A stretch of 64,000 nucleotides of DNA from CAG-411 sp963643465. Lineage in GTDB: Bacteria > Bacillota > Clostridia > Lachnospirales > Lachnospiraceae. The DNA lies in assembly GCA_963643465.1 (NCBI GenBank), contig CAVIJT010000011.1, positions 35,361-99,360 on the forward strand. Direction: 5' to 3'. Of this stretch, positions 25,943-35,146 are shown in pieces. The notes beneath the pieces are model-generated. The model was given only the letters and a program-made list of their open reading frames with translations, ran no database searches and was not told where the DNA came from. A program made the position numbers and the translations under genes. Position 1 is the stretch's first letter, and the number at the start of each line of letters is the position of its first letter.

Positions 25943-27160
25943 ATGTTTCAGGTTAATGAGAATTATTTAAAATTACCAGGCAGTTATTTGTTTTCCACGA
26001 TTGGCAAGAAAGTAGCAGCATATAAGGAAGCAAATCCAACAAAAGAAGTGATTTCTTTAGGTATTGGAGACGTGACACAGCCCCTAGTTCCTGCTATTAT
26101 AGAGGCAATGCACAAAGCAGTGGATGAGCAGGCCGTAGCAGAGACATTTCGCGGATATGCACCAGATTTAGGATATGAATTTTTAAGAAATGCTATTGCA
26201 GACAATGATTATAAGGCAAAAGGATGCGACATCAGTGCAGATGAAATTTTTGTCAGTGATGGGGCAAAATGTGATTCTGGTAATATTCAGGAAATCTTTG
26301 CGCAGGACAGCAAGATTGCAGTATGTGATCCAGTATATCCAGTATATGTTGATACAAATGTTATGGCGGGAAGAACCGGAACATACAATGCAGATACAGA
26401 GCAGTGGAGTGATGTGATTTACATGCCATGTACTGCGGATAATGGTTTTGCGCCAGAGCTTCCAAAGGGAAAGACACCAGATATTATCTATTTGTGTTTT
26501 CCAAATAATCCAACAGGAACTACTATTACAAAAGCCCAGCTTCAGGAATGGGTAGACTATGCCAATAAGAATGGTTCTGTAATTATCTATGATGCAGCTT
26601 ATGAAGCATATATTTCAGAAGAGGACGTTCCTCATAGTATTTTTGAGTGTGAAGGTGCAAGAACATGTGCCATTGAACTTAGAAGTTTTTCAAAAAATGC
26701 AGGATTTACTGGTGTGCGTCTTGGATTTACCGTTATTCCAAAGGAATTAAAGAGTGGGGATGTTTCTCTACATGCACTTTGGGCAAGACGTCATGGAACA
26801 AAATATAATGGCGCTCCTTATATTATTCAGCGTGCTGGCGAGGCCGTATATTCAGAGGCTGGTAAGGCACAGCTAAAAGATCAGGTTGGATATTATATGA
26901 ACAATGCAAAGACGATTAAAGAGGGACTTGCAAATGCAGGATTTACTGTATATGGTGGTGTGAATGCGCCATATATCTGGCTTAAGACTCCGGATAAAAT
27001 GACCTCATGGGAATTCTTTGATTACTTATTGGAGAATGGAAATATAGTAGGAACTCCGGGTTCTGGATTTGGACCAAGCGGAGAAGGATATTTCCGTCTT
27101 ACAGCATTTGGTAGTCATGAGAATACCTTAAAAGCGATTGAACGTATTAAATCTTTATAA
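25943..27160 (+). CDS. dapL: LL-diaminopimelate aminotransferase
   Basis: PLP enzyme converting tetrahydrodipicolinate directly to LL-diaminopimelate in lysine and peptidoglycan synthesis. The start at 25943 follows GAGGAGG. Conserved segments are SLGIGDVTQPL, FVSDGAKCDSGN, FPNNPTGT and SFSKNAGFTGVRLGF with the PLP-binding lysine. The length of 405 residues is typical. Its presence implies the aminotransferase variant of the DAP pathway. Confidence 0.95.
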   Translation: MFQVNENYLKLPGSYLFSTIGKKVAAYKEANPTKEVISLGIGDVTQPLVPAIIEAMHKAVDEQAVAETFRGYAPDLGYEFLRNAIADNDYKAKGCDISADEIFVSDGAKCDSGNIQEIFAQDSKIAVCDPVYPVYVDTNVMAGRTGTYNADTEQWSDVIYMPCTADNGFAPELPKGKTPDIIYLCFPNNPTGTTITKAQLQEWVDYANKNGSVIIYDAAYEAYISEEDVPHSIFECEGARTCAIELRSFSKNAGFTGVRLGFTVIPKELKSGDVSLHALWARRHGTKYNGAPYIIQRAGEAVYSEAGKAQLKDQVGYYMNNAKTIKEGLANAGFTVYGGVNAPYIWLKTPDKMTSWEFFDYLLENGNIVGTPGSGFGPSGEGYFRLTAFGSHENTLKAIERIKSL

Positions 27161-27224
27161 TTGTTTCGTAATAGATATCTGTTTCTAAGTTAGGGTGAAG
27201 ATATCTGTTAAGTAAGGAGTTAAG

Positions 27225-27719
27225 ATGGATCAGACAATAAGTGAGACAGGAAAACGCCGTAAAAAGGTGTTGAGCGATTCACAAAAAGAAAAGAGTTATG
27301 GGAATGTAATGAAGCTGATAGAGAGTACCGGCTGCATTTTGCAATATGAATTGATGGTATATGTATACGATGTGATTATCAAACGATTGAAACGACTTGG
27401 AGAATACAAGGATAGCGTGGAATTGTTGGAGCAGTATACAACCAAGCGTCAAGAATATGTGGAAAAAGGAACAGAACAAATTTATCAAAGTATGCTGGAG
27501 AAGAAAACTAAGGTTACAAAGGCCGAAGACATCCAGTGGGTTTTGAAAGAGGCAAATCGAATTCCAGATTATAAAGATGTGCAGGAAGTGATTGCTTGGT
27601 GTGATGATACCTTTGCTTCTATGCAAAAGAAAGAACAGGTTCGTGCAACCATTCGAATTTCTGTTTTGGCAGTAGTCATTGTTGCTTTGATTATCGTTTT
27701 TACAAGTATAAAATTTTAA
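27225..27719 (+). CDS. Tail-anchored helical-repeat protein of unknown function
   Basis: A protein of 164 residues with a basic N terminus, helical pairs containing RLGEYKDSVELLEQY (about 52-66) and RIPDYKDVQEVIAWC (about 112-126), and one membrane helix at the extreme C terminus (about 143-161). The two segments look like degenerate TPR-type repeats, common in uncharacterised clostridial proteins. The C-terminal helix suggests a cytosolic domain tethered to the membrane. It follows dapL by 64 bp and is closed by a terminator. Confidence 0.7.
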   Translation: MDQTISETGKRRKKVLSDSQKEKSYGNVMKLIESTGCILQYELMVYVYDVIIKRLKRLGEYKDSVELLEQYTTKRQEYVEKGTEQIYQSMLEKKTKVTKAEDIQWVLKEANRIPDYKDVQEVIAWCDDTFASMQKKEQVRATIRISVLAVVIVALIIVFTSIKF

Positions 27720-27738
27720 ATAAGAATAGAAATAGGAA

Positions 27739-27771
27739 ACTGTCAGATGGAAATCCAGATGGCAGTTTTTT
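27739..27771 (+). terminator. Intrinsic terminator abutting repeat family A
   Basis: ACTGTCAGATGG (27739-27750) pairs with CCAGATGGCAGT (27755-27766) with two mismatches, followed by six T. The T run is also the first part of the family A repeat. Confidence 0.75.
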
Positions 27772-27929
27772 ATCTTATAGGGAAATGCGTCCTATAAGAT
27801 AAAAGCCCTCTGGGCAGGATGCGCACGAATTTGTATGGAAGATGTACGGAGTACCAAATTCGGCGCGGCAAAGCGTGCAAACACATAGGGAAAGTGTAAC
27901 GTCGCGGAGCGTGCTTGCGCGCTTTGTTC
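27765..27929 (+). repeat. 165-bp intergenic repeat, family A, copy 2
   Basis: Gap-free counterpart of 2762-2926. Several of the differences fall in GC-rich parts and appear compensatory in style (for example GCACGC against GCGCGC). It is followed at 27935-27953 by ATAGGAGTCTGCCTACTGG, which resembles the terminal hairpin of family B. Confidence 0.85.
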
Positions 27930-28043
27930 TCTTATAGGAGTCTGCCTACTGGATTTACAGCAAATAGAAACTTGCATTCTTAGAAGATTCCTTATAGAAT
28001 AAGAAGAGTGTTAGTATAAAATGTGTGCGAAAGGAGTAACGTA

Positions 28044-28337
28044 ATGGCAAATATAATTTCAGATGAGACAATAGAGTATGTTGGCATTCTTGCAAAACTT
28101 GAATTGTCTGAGAGTGAGAAGGAACAGGCAAAGAAAGATATGGGAGATATGCTTGACTATATTGATAAATTAAATGAATTAGATACTTCCTCTGTTGAGC
28201 CTATGTCCCATGTGTTCCCGTTGGATAATGTGTTCCGAGAGGATGTAGTTGTGAACGGAGACGATAGAGAAAATATTTTAAAGAACGCACCAGAGGAAAA
28301 GAGTGGCAGCTTTGCTGTACCTAAGACTGTGGAATAA
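28044..28337 (+). CDS. gatC: Asp-tRNA(Asn)/Glu-tRNA(Gln) amidotransferase subunit C
   Basis: Small stabilising subunit of GatCAB. It has 97 residues, starting after AAAGGAG; an upstream in-frame extension lacks support. The family pattern AKLELSESEKEQ, LDYIDKLNELDTSSVEPMSHV and LREDVV-type FREDVV is present. It leads the gatC-gatA-gatB operon, whose presence means the cell makes Gln-tRNA, and perhaps Asn-tRNA, by transamidation. Confidence 0.93.
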   Translation: MANIISDETIEYVGILAKLELSESEKEQAKKDMGDMLDYIDKLNELDTSSVEPMSHVFPLDNVFREDVVVNGDDRENILKNAPEEKSGSFAVPKTVE

Positions 28338-28382
28338 TTGCGTGTTCATAATAATGTAAACAGGAGACAGGAGGAAAATTGA

Positions 28383-29840
28383 GTGGATTTGTTAAATTTA
28401 ACCGCAGTGGAACTCGGTAAGAAAATACAGAGCAAAGAAACCAGTGCCGTGGAAGCAACTTCGGCAGTGCTTGCTCAGATTGATAAGATAGATACTACGA
28501 TTCATAGTTATGTGACTGTTGATAAGGAAGGTGCATTATCCCGTGCAAAGCAGGTACAGGAACAGATTGATGCAGGTACTCTCAAGGGACCACTTGCAGG
28601 TGTACCAGTAGCAATTAAGGATAATATGTGTACAGAAGGAATGCTTACTACATGTAGCTCCAAAATTTTGGAGAACTTTTATCCAACTTATACTGCTGAA
28701 GCAGTGTTAAATTTAGAGAAGGCAGGAGCTATTGTAATTGGTAAGACAAACATGGATGAATTTGCTATGGGAAGTACCACAGAAACTTCTGCGTATGGAA
28801 TTACAAGAAATCCATGGAACACAGAACATGTACCAGGAGGTTCTTCCGGTGGTTCTTGTACAGCGGTTGCAGCCAATGAGTGCTTTTATGCTCTTGGTTC
28901 CGATACTGGTGGATCTATCCGTCAGCCAAGTTCATTTTGTGGTGTAACTGGTATTAAACCTACTTATGGAACCGTTTCTCGTTATGGATTGATTGCATAT
29001 GGTTCTTCTTTGGATCAGATTGGACCTGTTGCAAAAGATGTGACGGACTGTGCCACTATTTTAGAAGCAATCGCATCTTATGATAAGAAGGATAGCACTT
29101 CATATAAAAGAGAATCGTATGACTTTACTTCTGTTTTAGTAGATGATGTAAAGGGTATGAAGATTGGTATTCCAAAGGGATATTTTGGTGAAGGTCTTGA
29201 TAAGGAAGTAAGCGATGCAGTGCTTGCAGCCGCAAAAAAATTAGAAGAAAAAGGTGCTATTTTAGAAGAGTTTGACCTTGATTTGATTGATTATGCGATT
29301 CCTGCATATTATGTTATTGCAGATGCAGAAGCAAGTTCAAACCTTGCACGTTTTGATGGTGTAAAATATGGTTTCCGTGCAGAAGAGTATGATGGACTTC
29401 ATAGCATGTATAAAAAGACACGTTCCCAAGGATTTGGACCTGAAGTAAAACGTAGAATTATGCTTGGTTCTTTTGTATTAAGTTCTGGATATTATGATGC
29501 TTACTATTTGAAAGCACTTCGTACCAAAGCATTGATTAAGCAGGAATTTGATAAAGTATTTGCAAAATATGATATGATTTTAGGACCAGCTGCACCGACT
29601 ACAGCACCAAAGATTGGCTCTAGTCTTAGCGATCCAATTAAGATGTATTTAGGTGATGTGTATACCATTTCTGTGAATTTGGCAGGGTTACCTGGTATAT
29701 CTGTTCCTTGTGGTCTTGACAGTAAGGGACTTCCAATTGGCTTGCAGTTGATTGGAGACTGTTTCCAGGAAAATAAGATTTTGCGTGCAGCTTATGCGTT
29801 TGAACAGACACGTGAATATATTTCACCAAAGAACATTTAA
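28383..29840 (+). CDS. gatA: Glutamyl/aspartyl-tRNA amidotransferase subunit A
   Basis: Amidase-signature glutaminase that supplies ammonia to GatB. The GTG start at 28383 follows AGGAGG by eight bases. The Ser-cisSer-Lys catalytic elements are visible: VAIKDNM (lysine), GGSSGGS and GSDTGGSIRQP (serines). The length of 485 residues is normal. Confidence 0.95.
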   Translation: MDLLNLTAVELGKKIQSKETSAVEATSAVLAQIDKIDTTIHSYVTVDKEGALSRAKQVQEQIDAGTLKGPLAGVPVAIKDNMCTEGMLTTCSSKILENFYPTYTAEAVLNLEKAGAIVIGKTNMDEFAMGSTTETSAYGITRNPWNTEHVPGGSSGGSCTAVAANECFYALGSDTGGSIRQPSSFCGVTGIKPTYGTVSRYGLIAYGSSLDQIGPVAKDVTDCATILEAIASYDKKDSTSYKRESYDFTSVLVDDVKGMKIGIPKGYFGEGLDKEVSDAVLAAAKKLEEKGAILEEFDLDLIDYAIPAYYVIADAEASSNLARFDGVKYGFRAEEYDGLHSMYKKTRSQGFGPEVKRRIMLGSFVLSSGYYDAYYLKALRTKALIKQEFDKVFAKYDMILGPAAPTTAPKIGSSLSDPIKMYLGDVYTISVNLAGLPGISVPCGLDSKGLPIGLQLIGDCFQENKILRAAYAFEQTREYISPKNI

Positions 29841-29880
29841 ACTGGTTAGTTACAGAATGAGTAAATAGATGGAGGTTGAC

Positions 29881-31320
29881 ATGAGTAAAGAATATGAAAC
29901 TGTCATTGGATTAGAAGTCCATGTAGAGTTGGCAACAAAAACAAAAATATTCTGTTCGTGTAGCACAGCATTTGGAGGGGCGCCTAACACACATACCTGT
30001 CCGGTTTGTACAGGTATGCCCGGTTCACTTCCAGTGTTGAACAAACAGGTAGTAGAGTACGCCATTGCAGTAGGTTTGGCAACAAATTGTACGATTACAA
30101 AGAATGGAAAATTTGACCGTAAAAACTATTTTTATCCAGATAACCCACAGAATTATCAGATTTCTCAGTTATATTTGCCAATTTGCCGCAATGGTAAAGT
30201 GGAAATTGAGACAGAAGATGGTGGAAAGAAATTTATAGGAATTCATGAGATTCATATGGAGGAGGACGCTGGAAAGTTAGTTCATGACGAATGGGGAGAC
30301 TGCTCATTGGTGGACTTTAACCGTTCCGGAGTACCTTTGATTGAGATTGTATCTGAGCCAGATATGCGTTCTGCAGAAGAAGTAATTGCATATTTGGAAA
30401 AATTGAGACTCATTATCCAGTATCTTGGAGCGTCTGACTGTAAGTTGAATGAAGGTTCTATGCGTGCAGATGTAAACTTATCTGTTCGTCCGGTTGGAGC
30501 AAAAGAGTTTGGTACTAGAACAGAGATGAAGAACTTAAACTCATTTAAAGCTATTGCAAGAGCGATTGAAGCTGAACGGGAACGTCAGATTGATTTGATT
30601 GAGTCTGGAGAAGAAGTTGTGCAGGAAACCAGAAGATGGGATGATGCAAAAGAATACTCTTATGCTATGCGTTCTAAAGAAGATGCACAGGATTACCGTT
30701 ATTTCCCAGATCCAGATCTTGTTCCAGTCATTGTCAGTGATGAGATGATTGAAGAAATTAGAAAGAAACAACCAGAACTTCGTGACGAAAAGATGGAACG
30801 TTATGCAAAGGAATACGGAATTCCTGAGTATGATATTTCTGTTATTACCAATTCGAAACATATGGCAGATATTTTTGAGCAGACAGTTGCAATTTGTAAT
30901 TCACCAAAGAAAGTATCAAACTGGTTAATGGTTGAAACTATGCGTCTTTTGAAAGAGCATGATATGGAACCAGAAGATATGAAATTCTCTCCAGAGAATC
31001 TGGCAAAATTGGTATCACTTACAGATGCAAATACCATCAACAGTACAGTAGCAAAAGAAGTGTTTGAACATGTATTCTTAGAGGATATTGATCCGGAGAA
31101 ATATGTAGAAGAGCATGGTCTTAAAACAGTCAATGATGAGGGAGCGCTTAGAAGTACCATCGAAAAGATTGTGGAGGCAAATCCAAAATCCGTTGAAGAT
31201 TATAAGAGTGGTAAGAAAAAAGCCATTGGTTTCTTAGTGGGACAAACCATGAAGGAGATGAAAGGAAAAGCAGATCCGGGAATGGTAAATCAGATTTTAA
31301 CAGAGATTTTAGATAAATAA
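29881..31320 (+). CDS. gatB: Glutamyl/aspartyl-tRNA amidotransferase subunit B
   Basis: Kinase-like subunit that activates the mischarged tRNA and transfers ammonia. The start at 29881 follows TGGAGG. Motifs are GLEVHVEL, the zinc-binding-type pairs FCSCS and CPVC, KNYFYPDNPQNYQISQ and the C-terminal YqeY-like tail domain. It has 479 residues. It lies 40 bp after gatA. Confidence 0.95.
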   Translation: MSKEYETVIGLEVHVELATKTKIFCSCSTAFGGAPNTHTCPVCTGMPGSLPVLNKQVVEYAIAVGLATNCTITKNGKFDRKNYFYPDNPQNYQISQLYLPICRNGKVEIETEDGGKKFIGIHEIHMEEDAGKLVHDEWGDCSLVDFNRSGVPLIEIVSEPDMRSAEEVIAYLEKLRLIIQYLGASDCKLNEGSMRADVNLSVRPVGAKEFGTRTEMKNLNSFKAIARAIEAERERQIDLIESGEEVVQETRRWDDAKEYSYAMRSKEDAQDYRYFPDPDLVPVIVSDEMIEEIRKKQPELRDEKMERYAKEYGIPEYDISVITNSKHMADIFEQTVAICNSPKKVSNWLMVETMRLLKEHDMEPEDMKFSPENLAKLVSLTDANTINSTVAKEVFEHVFLEDIDPEKYVEEHGLKTVNDEGALRSTIEKIVEANPKSVEDYKSGKKKAIGFLVGQTMKEMKGKADPGMVNQILTEILDK

Positions 31321-31352
31321 AAGCAATATATCATAGAAAGGAAAGAAAGAGC

Positions 31353-31733
31353 ATGAAGAATATTATTAGTACAGACAAGGCACCACAGGCAATTGGACCT
31401 TATTCACAGGCAATTGAAGTAAATGGAATGGTATTTACTTCTGGAGTAATTCCTATTATACCTGCAACTGGAGAATTGGTAACTGGAGGAATTGAAGAGC
31501 AGGCAGACCAAGCTATCGGAAACTTAAAAGAATTACTTGCTGCTTCTGGTGTCGCAATGGAAAATGTAATTAAAACTACTGTATTTATTAAAAATATGGA
31601 TGACTTTGGAAAAGTAAATGAAGTATATGCAAAATATTTTACTTCACAGTTCCCAGCTCGTTCTTGTGTAGAAGTAGCAAGATTGCCAAAGGATGTTTTG
31701 ATTGAGATTGAAGCAATTGGAATCAAAGGTTAG
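31353..31733 (+). CDS. ridA: RidA family enamine/imine deaminase
   Basis: Deaminates reactive enamine/imine intermediates made by PLP enzymes. The protein of 126 residues has the signature AIGPYSQAIEVNG and the C-terminal ARSCVEVARLPKDVLIEIEAIG with the conserved arginine. It lies 32 bp after gatB, so is probably co-transcribed. Confidence 0.92.
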   Translation: MKNIISTDKAPQAIGPYSQAIEVNGMVFTSGVIPIIPATGELVTGGIEEQADQAIGNLKELLAASGVAMENVIKTTVFIKNMDDFGKVNEVYAKYFTSQFPARSCVEVARLPKDVLIEIEAIGIKG

Positions 31734-31741
31734 GTGACAGT

Positions 31742-32719
31742 ATGAATCAAAGTCTGGTGACAGAAGCAGGCAATCGACCAGGGTGGATAAGAAAAGTTAA
31801 TATGTTGCTGTTGTTGACATTGATTATGTATTTAGGATATTCTTTGACCATTAGTTCTATTGTAGTAGCCATGGGTGGGGATGTACCCATCCTTGGAAAT
31901 ACTATGTTTCAGTTGGTAAGTCAGCAGATTGTTCTTTTAGCACCGTCGGTAGTTTTCTTTTGGAAACATAAAGTACCTGTGCTGGAATACCTTCATATTA
32001 AGCCTTTGCGCATTCCAACTGTGTTATTAGTCATTGTATTTACCTATGTATCCTATCCGATTATTTCATTATGCAATTATATTTCTTTGTTTTTTACTAA
32101 AAATGTAATTGATAATACGATGGAGGAATTGCTAGGACAATATCCTACTGTTGTGTGCGTAATTGCAGTAGCATTCGTTCCTTGTGTTGTGGAAGAATTG
32201 ATTTTCCGAGGTGTTTTATATCGCACATATAAACAATGTGGGGTGGGGAAAGCCATACTTTTAACTGCGTTTTTATTTGGATTGTTCCATATGAATTTAA
32301 ATCAGATGTCTTATGCAGTAGTCATGGGAATTGTGTTAGTTTTATTAAATGAAGCCACAGGTTCCATGATAAGTTCTATGTTGATGCACTTTTTCATTAA
32401 TGCCACCTCTGTGGTTAGTGCAGCAGCGTATTACAAACAATATGGGACATTACAGTCTGAGAGTCAAAATGGAGATGTTTCTGTATTGCAACAACTAATT
32501 GTTCTATCTATTGGTTCTTTGATTTTTATGGCACTTCTTTTGCGGGCTATGGCTAAATTAGAAAAAAGAAAATGGGTTATGACAATATTAAAACAAAGAA
32601 AAGAAAAAGTAAAAGAACTGCAATATATAACTGCAAATAAAGAAAAAATTTTTTCAGGTTCTTTGCTTGTAGTAATTGCTATTTGTATTGCCATGGTTAC
32701 CATAAGTCAGCTTGCATAG
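31742..32719 (+). CDS. CPBP-family intramembrane glutamic protease
   Basis: Polytopic membrane protein of 325 residues with about eight hydrophobic segments. The catalytic CPBP motifs are EELIFRGVLY (EEXXXR), FGLFHMN and MLMHFFIN. Members process prenylated proteins or act in bacteriocin self-protection; no bacteriocin gene is adjacent here. It begins eight bases after ridA and ends the operon. Confidence 0.9.
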   Translation: MNQSLVTEAGNRPGWIRKVNMLLLLTLIMYLGYSLTISSIVVAMGGDVPILGNTMFQLVSQQIVLLAPSVVFFWKHKVPVLEYLHIKPLRIPTVLLVIVFTYVSYPIISLCNYISLFFTKNVIDNTMEELLGQYPTVVCVIAVAFVPCVVEELIFRGVLYRTYKQCGVGKAILLTAFLFGLFHMNLNQMSYAVVMGIVLVLLNEATGSMISSMLMHFFINATSVVSAAAYYKQYGTLQSESQNGDVSVLQQLIVLSIGSLIFMALLLRAMAKLEKRKWVMTILKQRKEKVKELQYITANKEKIFSGSLLVVIAICIAMVTISQLA

Positions 32720-32788
32720 CCACTTTTCTATTGTTGATTTTTATGAATTTTAAGGAAATATAACAGACATTTTGTGCAAATTTTTCAT

Positions 32789-32822
32789 AAAGCTCCCATT
32801 TACTTGACAAAATGGGAGCTTT
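32789..32822 (+). terminator. Terminator whose loop carries the next promoter's -35 box
   Basis: AAAGCTCCCATTT (32789-32801) pairs perfectly with AAATGGGAGCTTT (32810-32822) and is followed by TTCTG. The eight-base loop is ACTTGACA. Confidence 0.85.
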
Positions 32823-32832
32823 TCTGTATAAT
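32804..32832 (+). promoter_or_regulatory. Consensus sigma-A promoter of the NlpC/P60 gene
   Basis: TTGACA at 32804-32809, exactly 17 bp, TATAAT at 32827-32832, both perfect. The -35 box is the loop and the spacer is the 3' arm of the upstream terminator hairpin. Confidence 0.9.
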
Positions 32833-32895
32833 AGTGTTTGGAATGTTGTAATCAAAAATTAACAAACATGTAAAAAAGAATGGAGTGATTAACAA

Positions 32896-34203
32896 ATGAA
32901 AAAATCTTCCATAGTTAAGGCGAGCCTATGTGGAGGTATAGCTTTAGCTATTGTTGCATCAGCAGGTGTTCCAAAAATTTCATCGGCATCACTGAATGCA
33001 GAAAAAGGATTAGCAGGAATTTCAATAACTTTAGATAAATATTGTGCTAACGAATCTGAGAACGCAACAGAAGAGATTTCAGATTCAGAGATGCCAGCAG
33101 GTGCTGTAGTTTCTGACGCAGCAATTGAAAGCAGTTCCAAGTATGACAATCTTGCAATTTCTACTGCAAATGAATTTGTAAATATTCGTAGAAAGGCTTC
33201 TACTGATAGTAAAGTAATCGGTAAGTTGTACCGTGGTGCAGCTGCAAATGTTCTTTCTAACGATGGAGAATGGGTTAAGATTGAGTCTGGTAGCTGTGTA
33301 GGTTATGTAAGCACAGATTATCTTGCGATTGGTTCTGAGGCAGAAGCTGTTGCTGATGATTTTGGAACAAAAGTGGCAACAATTAACACCACTACTTTGA
33401 AAGTAAGAGAAAAAGCAAACGAGACATCAGACTGTTTAACTATGGTTCCTTTGGGAGAGACTTATGAAGTTTTAAGCGATGGAGAAGAATGGGTTAAGAT
33501 TAGTATTGATGGTGGCGATATTAAAGGTTATGTTTCTGGTGATTATGTAGAAGTAGATATGGAATTTGACCATGCCATTTCTATTAAAGAAGAGAAAGCT
33601 GCGGCAAGAGAAGCAGCAAGACAGGCAAAATTAGCTGCTGAAGAGGCAGCAAGACAGGCAGAGGAAGCTGCTAACCAGAGCAGTACAACAACTACTACCA
33701 CAACAAGCAGCAGCTCATCAAGCTCAAGTAGTAGTTCATCAAGTTCAAGCAGCTCATCAAGTAACAGTTCATCAAGTAGTAGTAGTTCTTCTTCAAGTAG
33801 CAGCTCATCAAGCTCAAGTAGTAGTTCTACCAGTACAGAGAGTGGATCTGGTTCTGAAGTTGCAAGTTATGCATTACAGTTTGTAGGTAATCCATATGTT
33901 TATGGTGGAACTAGCTTAACAAACGGATGTGATTGTTCTGGATTTGTTATGCAGGTATATGCTCATTTTGGAGTATCTTTGCCACATAGTTCTGCATCTC
34001 AGGCTGGATATGGTACAAGAGTTAGCTTGTCTGATGCAAAGGCAGGAGATTTAGTGTTCTATGCACGTGGAGGTGCTGTAAACCATGTAGGTATTTATAT
34101 TGGCGGTGGACAGATTGTAAATGCAGCATGTGCAAGCGAAGGTATCTGCGTGAAGTCAGTAAATTATAGAACAGTCTATTGTGTAAAGAGAATTTTAAAT
34201 TAA
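32896..34203 (+). CDS. Secreted NlpC/P60 peptidoglycan hydrolase with two SH3b domains
   Basis: Cell-wall endopeptidase, probably cleaving stem peptides during growth or separation. The signal peptide spans residues 1-31. SH3b repeats lie at about 91-145 and 166-222, each with a GEWVKI/EEWVKI core, followed by an Ala/Glu/Arg helix (230-262). A linker of about 48 residues (267-315) is almost pure serine. The NlpC/P60 domain starts near 322, with catalytic C347 (DCSGF) and H397 (NHVGIY); the third polar position appears to be Asn (QIVNAA). It is driven by a perfect promoter, so probably strongly expressed. Confidence 0.93.
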   Translation: MKKSSIVKASLCGGIALAIVASAGVPKISSASLNAEKGLAGISITLDKYCANESENATEEISDSEMPAGAVVSDAAIESSSKYDNLAISTANEFVNIRRKASTDSKVIGKLYRGAAANVLSNDGEWVKIESGSCVGYVSTDYLAIGSEAEAVADDFGTKVATINTTTLKVREKANETSDCLTMVPLGETYEVLSDGEEWVKISIDGGDIKGYVSGDYVEVDMEFDHAISIKEEKAAAREAARQAKLAAEEAARQAEEAANQSSTTTTTTTSSSSSSSSSSSSSSSSSSSNSSSSSSSSSSSSSSSSSSSSSTSTESGSGSEVASYALQFVGNPYVYGGTSLTNGCDCSGFVMQVYAHFGVSLPHSSASQAGYGTRVSLSDAKAGDLVFYARGGAVNHVGIYIGGGQIVNAACASEGICVKSVNYRTVYCVKRILN

Positions 34204-34228
34204 AATTACATAGTAGTATATAGAAAAG

Positions 34229-34261
34229 AAGGCAATGCTTTTAGAAAGTATTGCCTTTTTT
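34229..34261 (+). terminator. Intrinsic terminator after the NlpC/P60 gene
   Basis: AAGGCAATGCTT pairs with AGTATTGCCTT, followed by a run of T. Confidence 0.85.
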
Positions 34262-34263
34262 GA

Positions 34264-34380
34264 TGCAAAAGCCCAGCAAGCACAATCATGCTTGCATGAA
34301 ATTGTATTTGCCGGGCTAAGAACATGGAGCAAATAGTGCGGAAACTTTGCAAGCGAAGCGAGTAGGAGTCTAGCTTACTC
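34264..34380 (+). repeat. 117-bp intergenic repeat, family B, copy 2
   Basis: Counterpart of 11537-11653, starting three bases after a terminator T run. It shares the block CAAGCACAATCATGCTTGCA and the rest of the long hairpin, the tail TAGTGCGGAA and the terminal hairpin GAGTAGG..TTACTC. Confidence 0.85.
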
Positions 34381-34423
34381 GATTATAATAATTGAGAATA
34401 GTCATGTTTTAAGATAAATTGAT

Positions 34424-34452
34424 TGAAAGCAGTTTGTAAAGTATGCTATAAT
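34424..34452 (+). promoter_or_regulatory. Probable promoter of the PilZ gene
   Basis: TTGAAA at 34424-34429, 17-bp spacer, TATAAT at 34447-34452; the leader is about 115 nt. Confidence 0.65.
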
Positions 34453-34574
34453 AAGAAGTAGGGGTATAAGGATTAGTATTGAAAATAGATAATTATGAAA
34501 TAAGTCTATATAGTGGGTATTATAGGTTGGGAATTTCGTAAGTATCTACATACTTAAAAAATAGGAGGAGAAAT

Positions 34575-34925
34575 ATGGTAGAGCGTAGAAGACACAAAAG
34601 ACTTCCAATTGAGCTTAGTCTTGAAATTAAGAAAATTTATAAACAGGATTATGTTATTATTGAGGATGTGGACACTGAGATATCTGTTATGGATATTTCA
34701 AAATCAGGAATAGGATTTGTTTCTAAGGCGAAACTTCCTATTGATTACTATTTTGATGGGAAGATACGTTTAGCAGGAAATGATTATTTTTATGCGGTTA
34801 TACATATTATACGTGGAGAGGTTCAAGAGAATGGAAAAGGAAATTATTATGGTGCAGAATTTGTTGGATTAGCACCGTTCCTTGCTAATAAAATTGATGA
34901 TTACGAGGCATCGTTGAAGAAATAG
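34575..34925 (+). CDS. PilZ-domain protein
   Basis: A single-domain protein of 116 residues likely to bind cyclic di-GMP. The N-terminal RRRHKRLPIE matches the RXXXR half and DISKSGIGF the D/NXSXXG half of the binding signature. AGGAGG lies before the start. No cyclase or phosphodiesterase gene is adjacent. It is transcribed alone. Confidence 0.85.
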   Translation: MVERRRHKRLPIELSLEIKKIYKQDYVIIEDVDTEISVMDISKSGIGFVSKAKLPIDYYFDGKIRLAGNDYFYAVIHIIRGEVQENGKGNYYGAEFVGLAPFLANKIDDYEASLKK

Positions 34926-34931
34926 TCGATA

Positions 34932-34967
34932 GGAGACTGTTGCACAGTTGTGCAGCGGTCTCTTTTT
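34932..34967 (+). terminator. Intrinsic terminator after the PilZ gene
   Basis: GAGAC...GTCTC with an inner TTGCAC/GTGCAG stem, then TTTTT. Confidence 0.75.
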
Positions 34968-35146
34968 GGCTTTATAGGTAGTTTGCTTTGTGAGTATATT
35001 CTTTAAAATATGACAAAAAGACTGTGAATTTTTAAAATTGTCGGAAAATAAAAAGGGTATTGCTATTTTGTTTGATATACATTTTGCACAAAAAAAGTTG
35101 GGTGTTCATAGAGAAGAAGAAAGTTTTAAAGAGAGGAAAGAAAAAG

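Noticed and set aside
33697..33840. CRISPR-like or tandem repeat array
   Set aside because: The repetition comes from serine codons inside a coding linker; there are no spacers. No CRISPR array was seen anywhere in the window.
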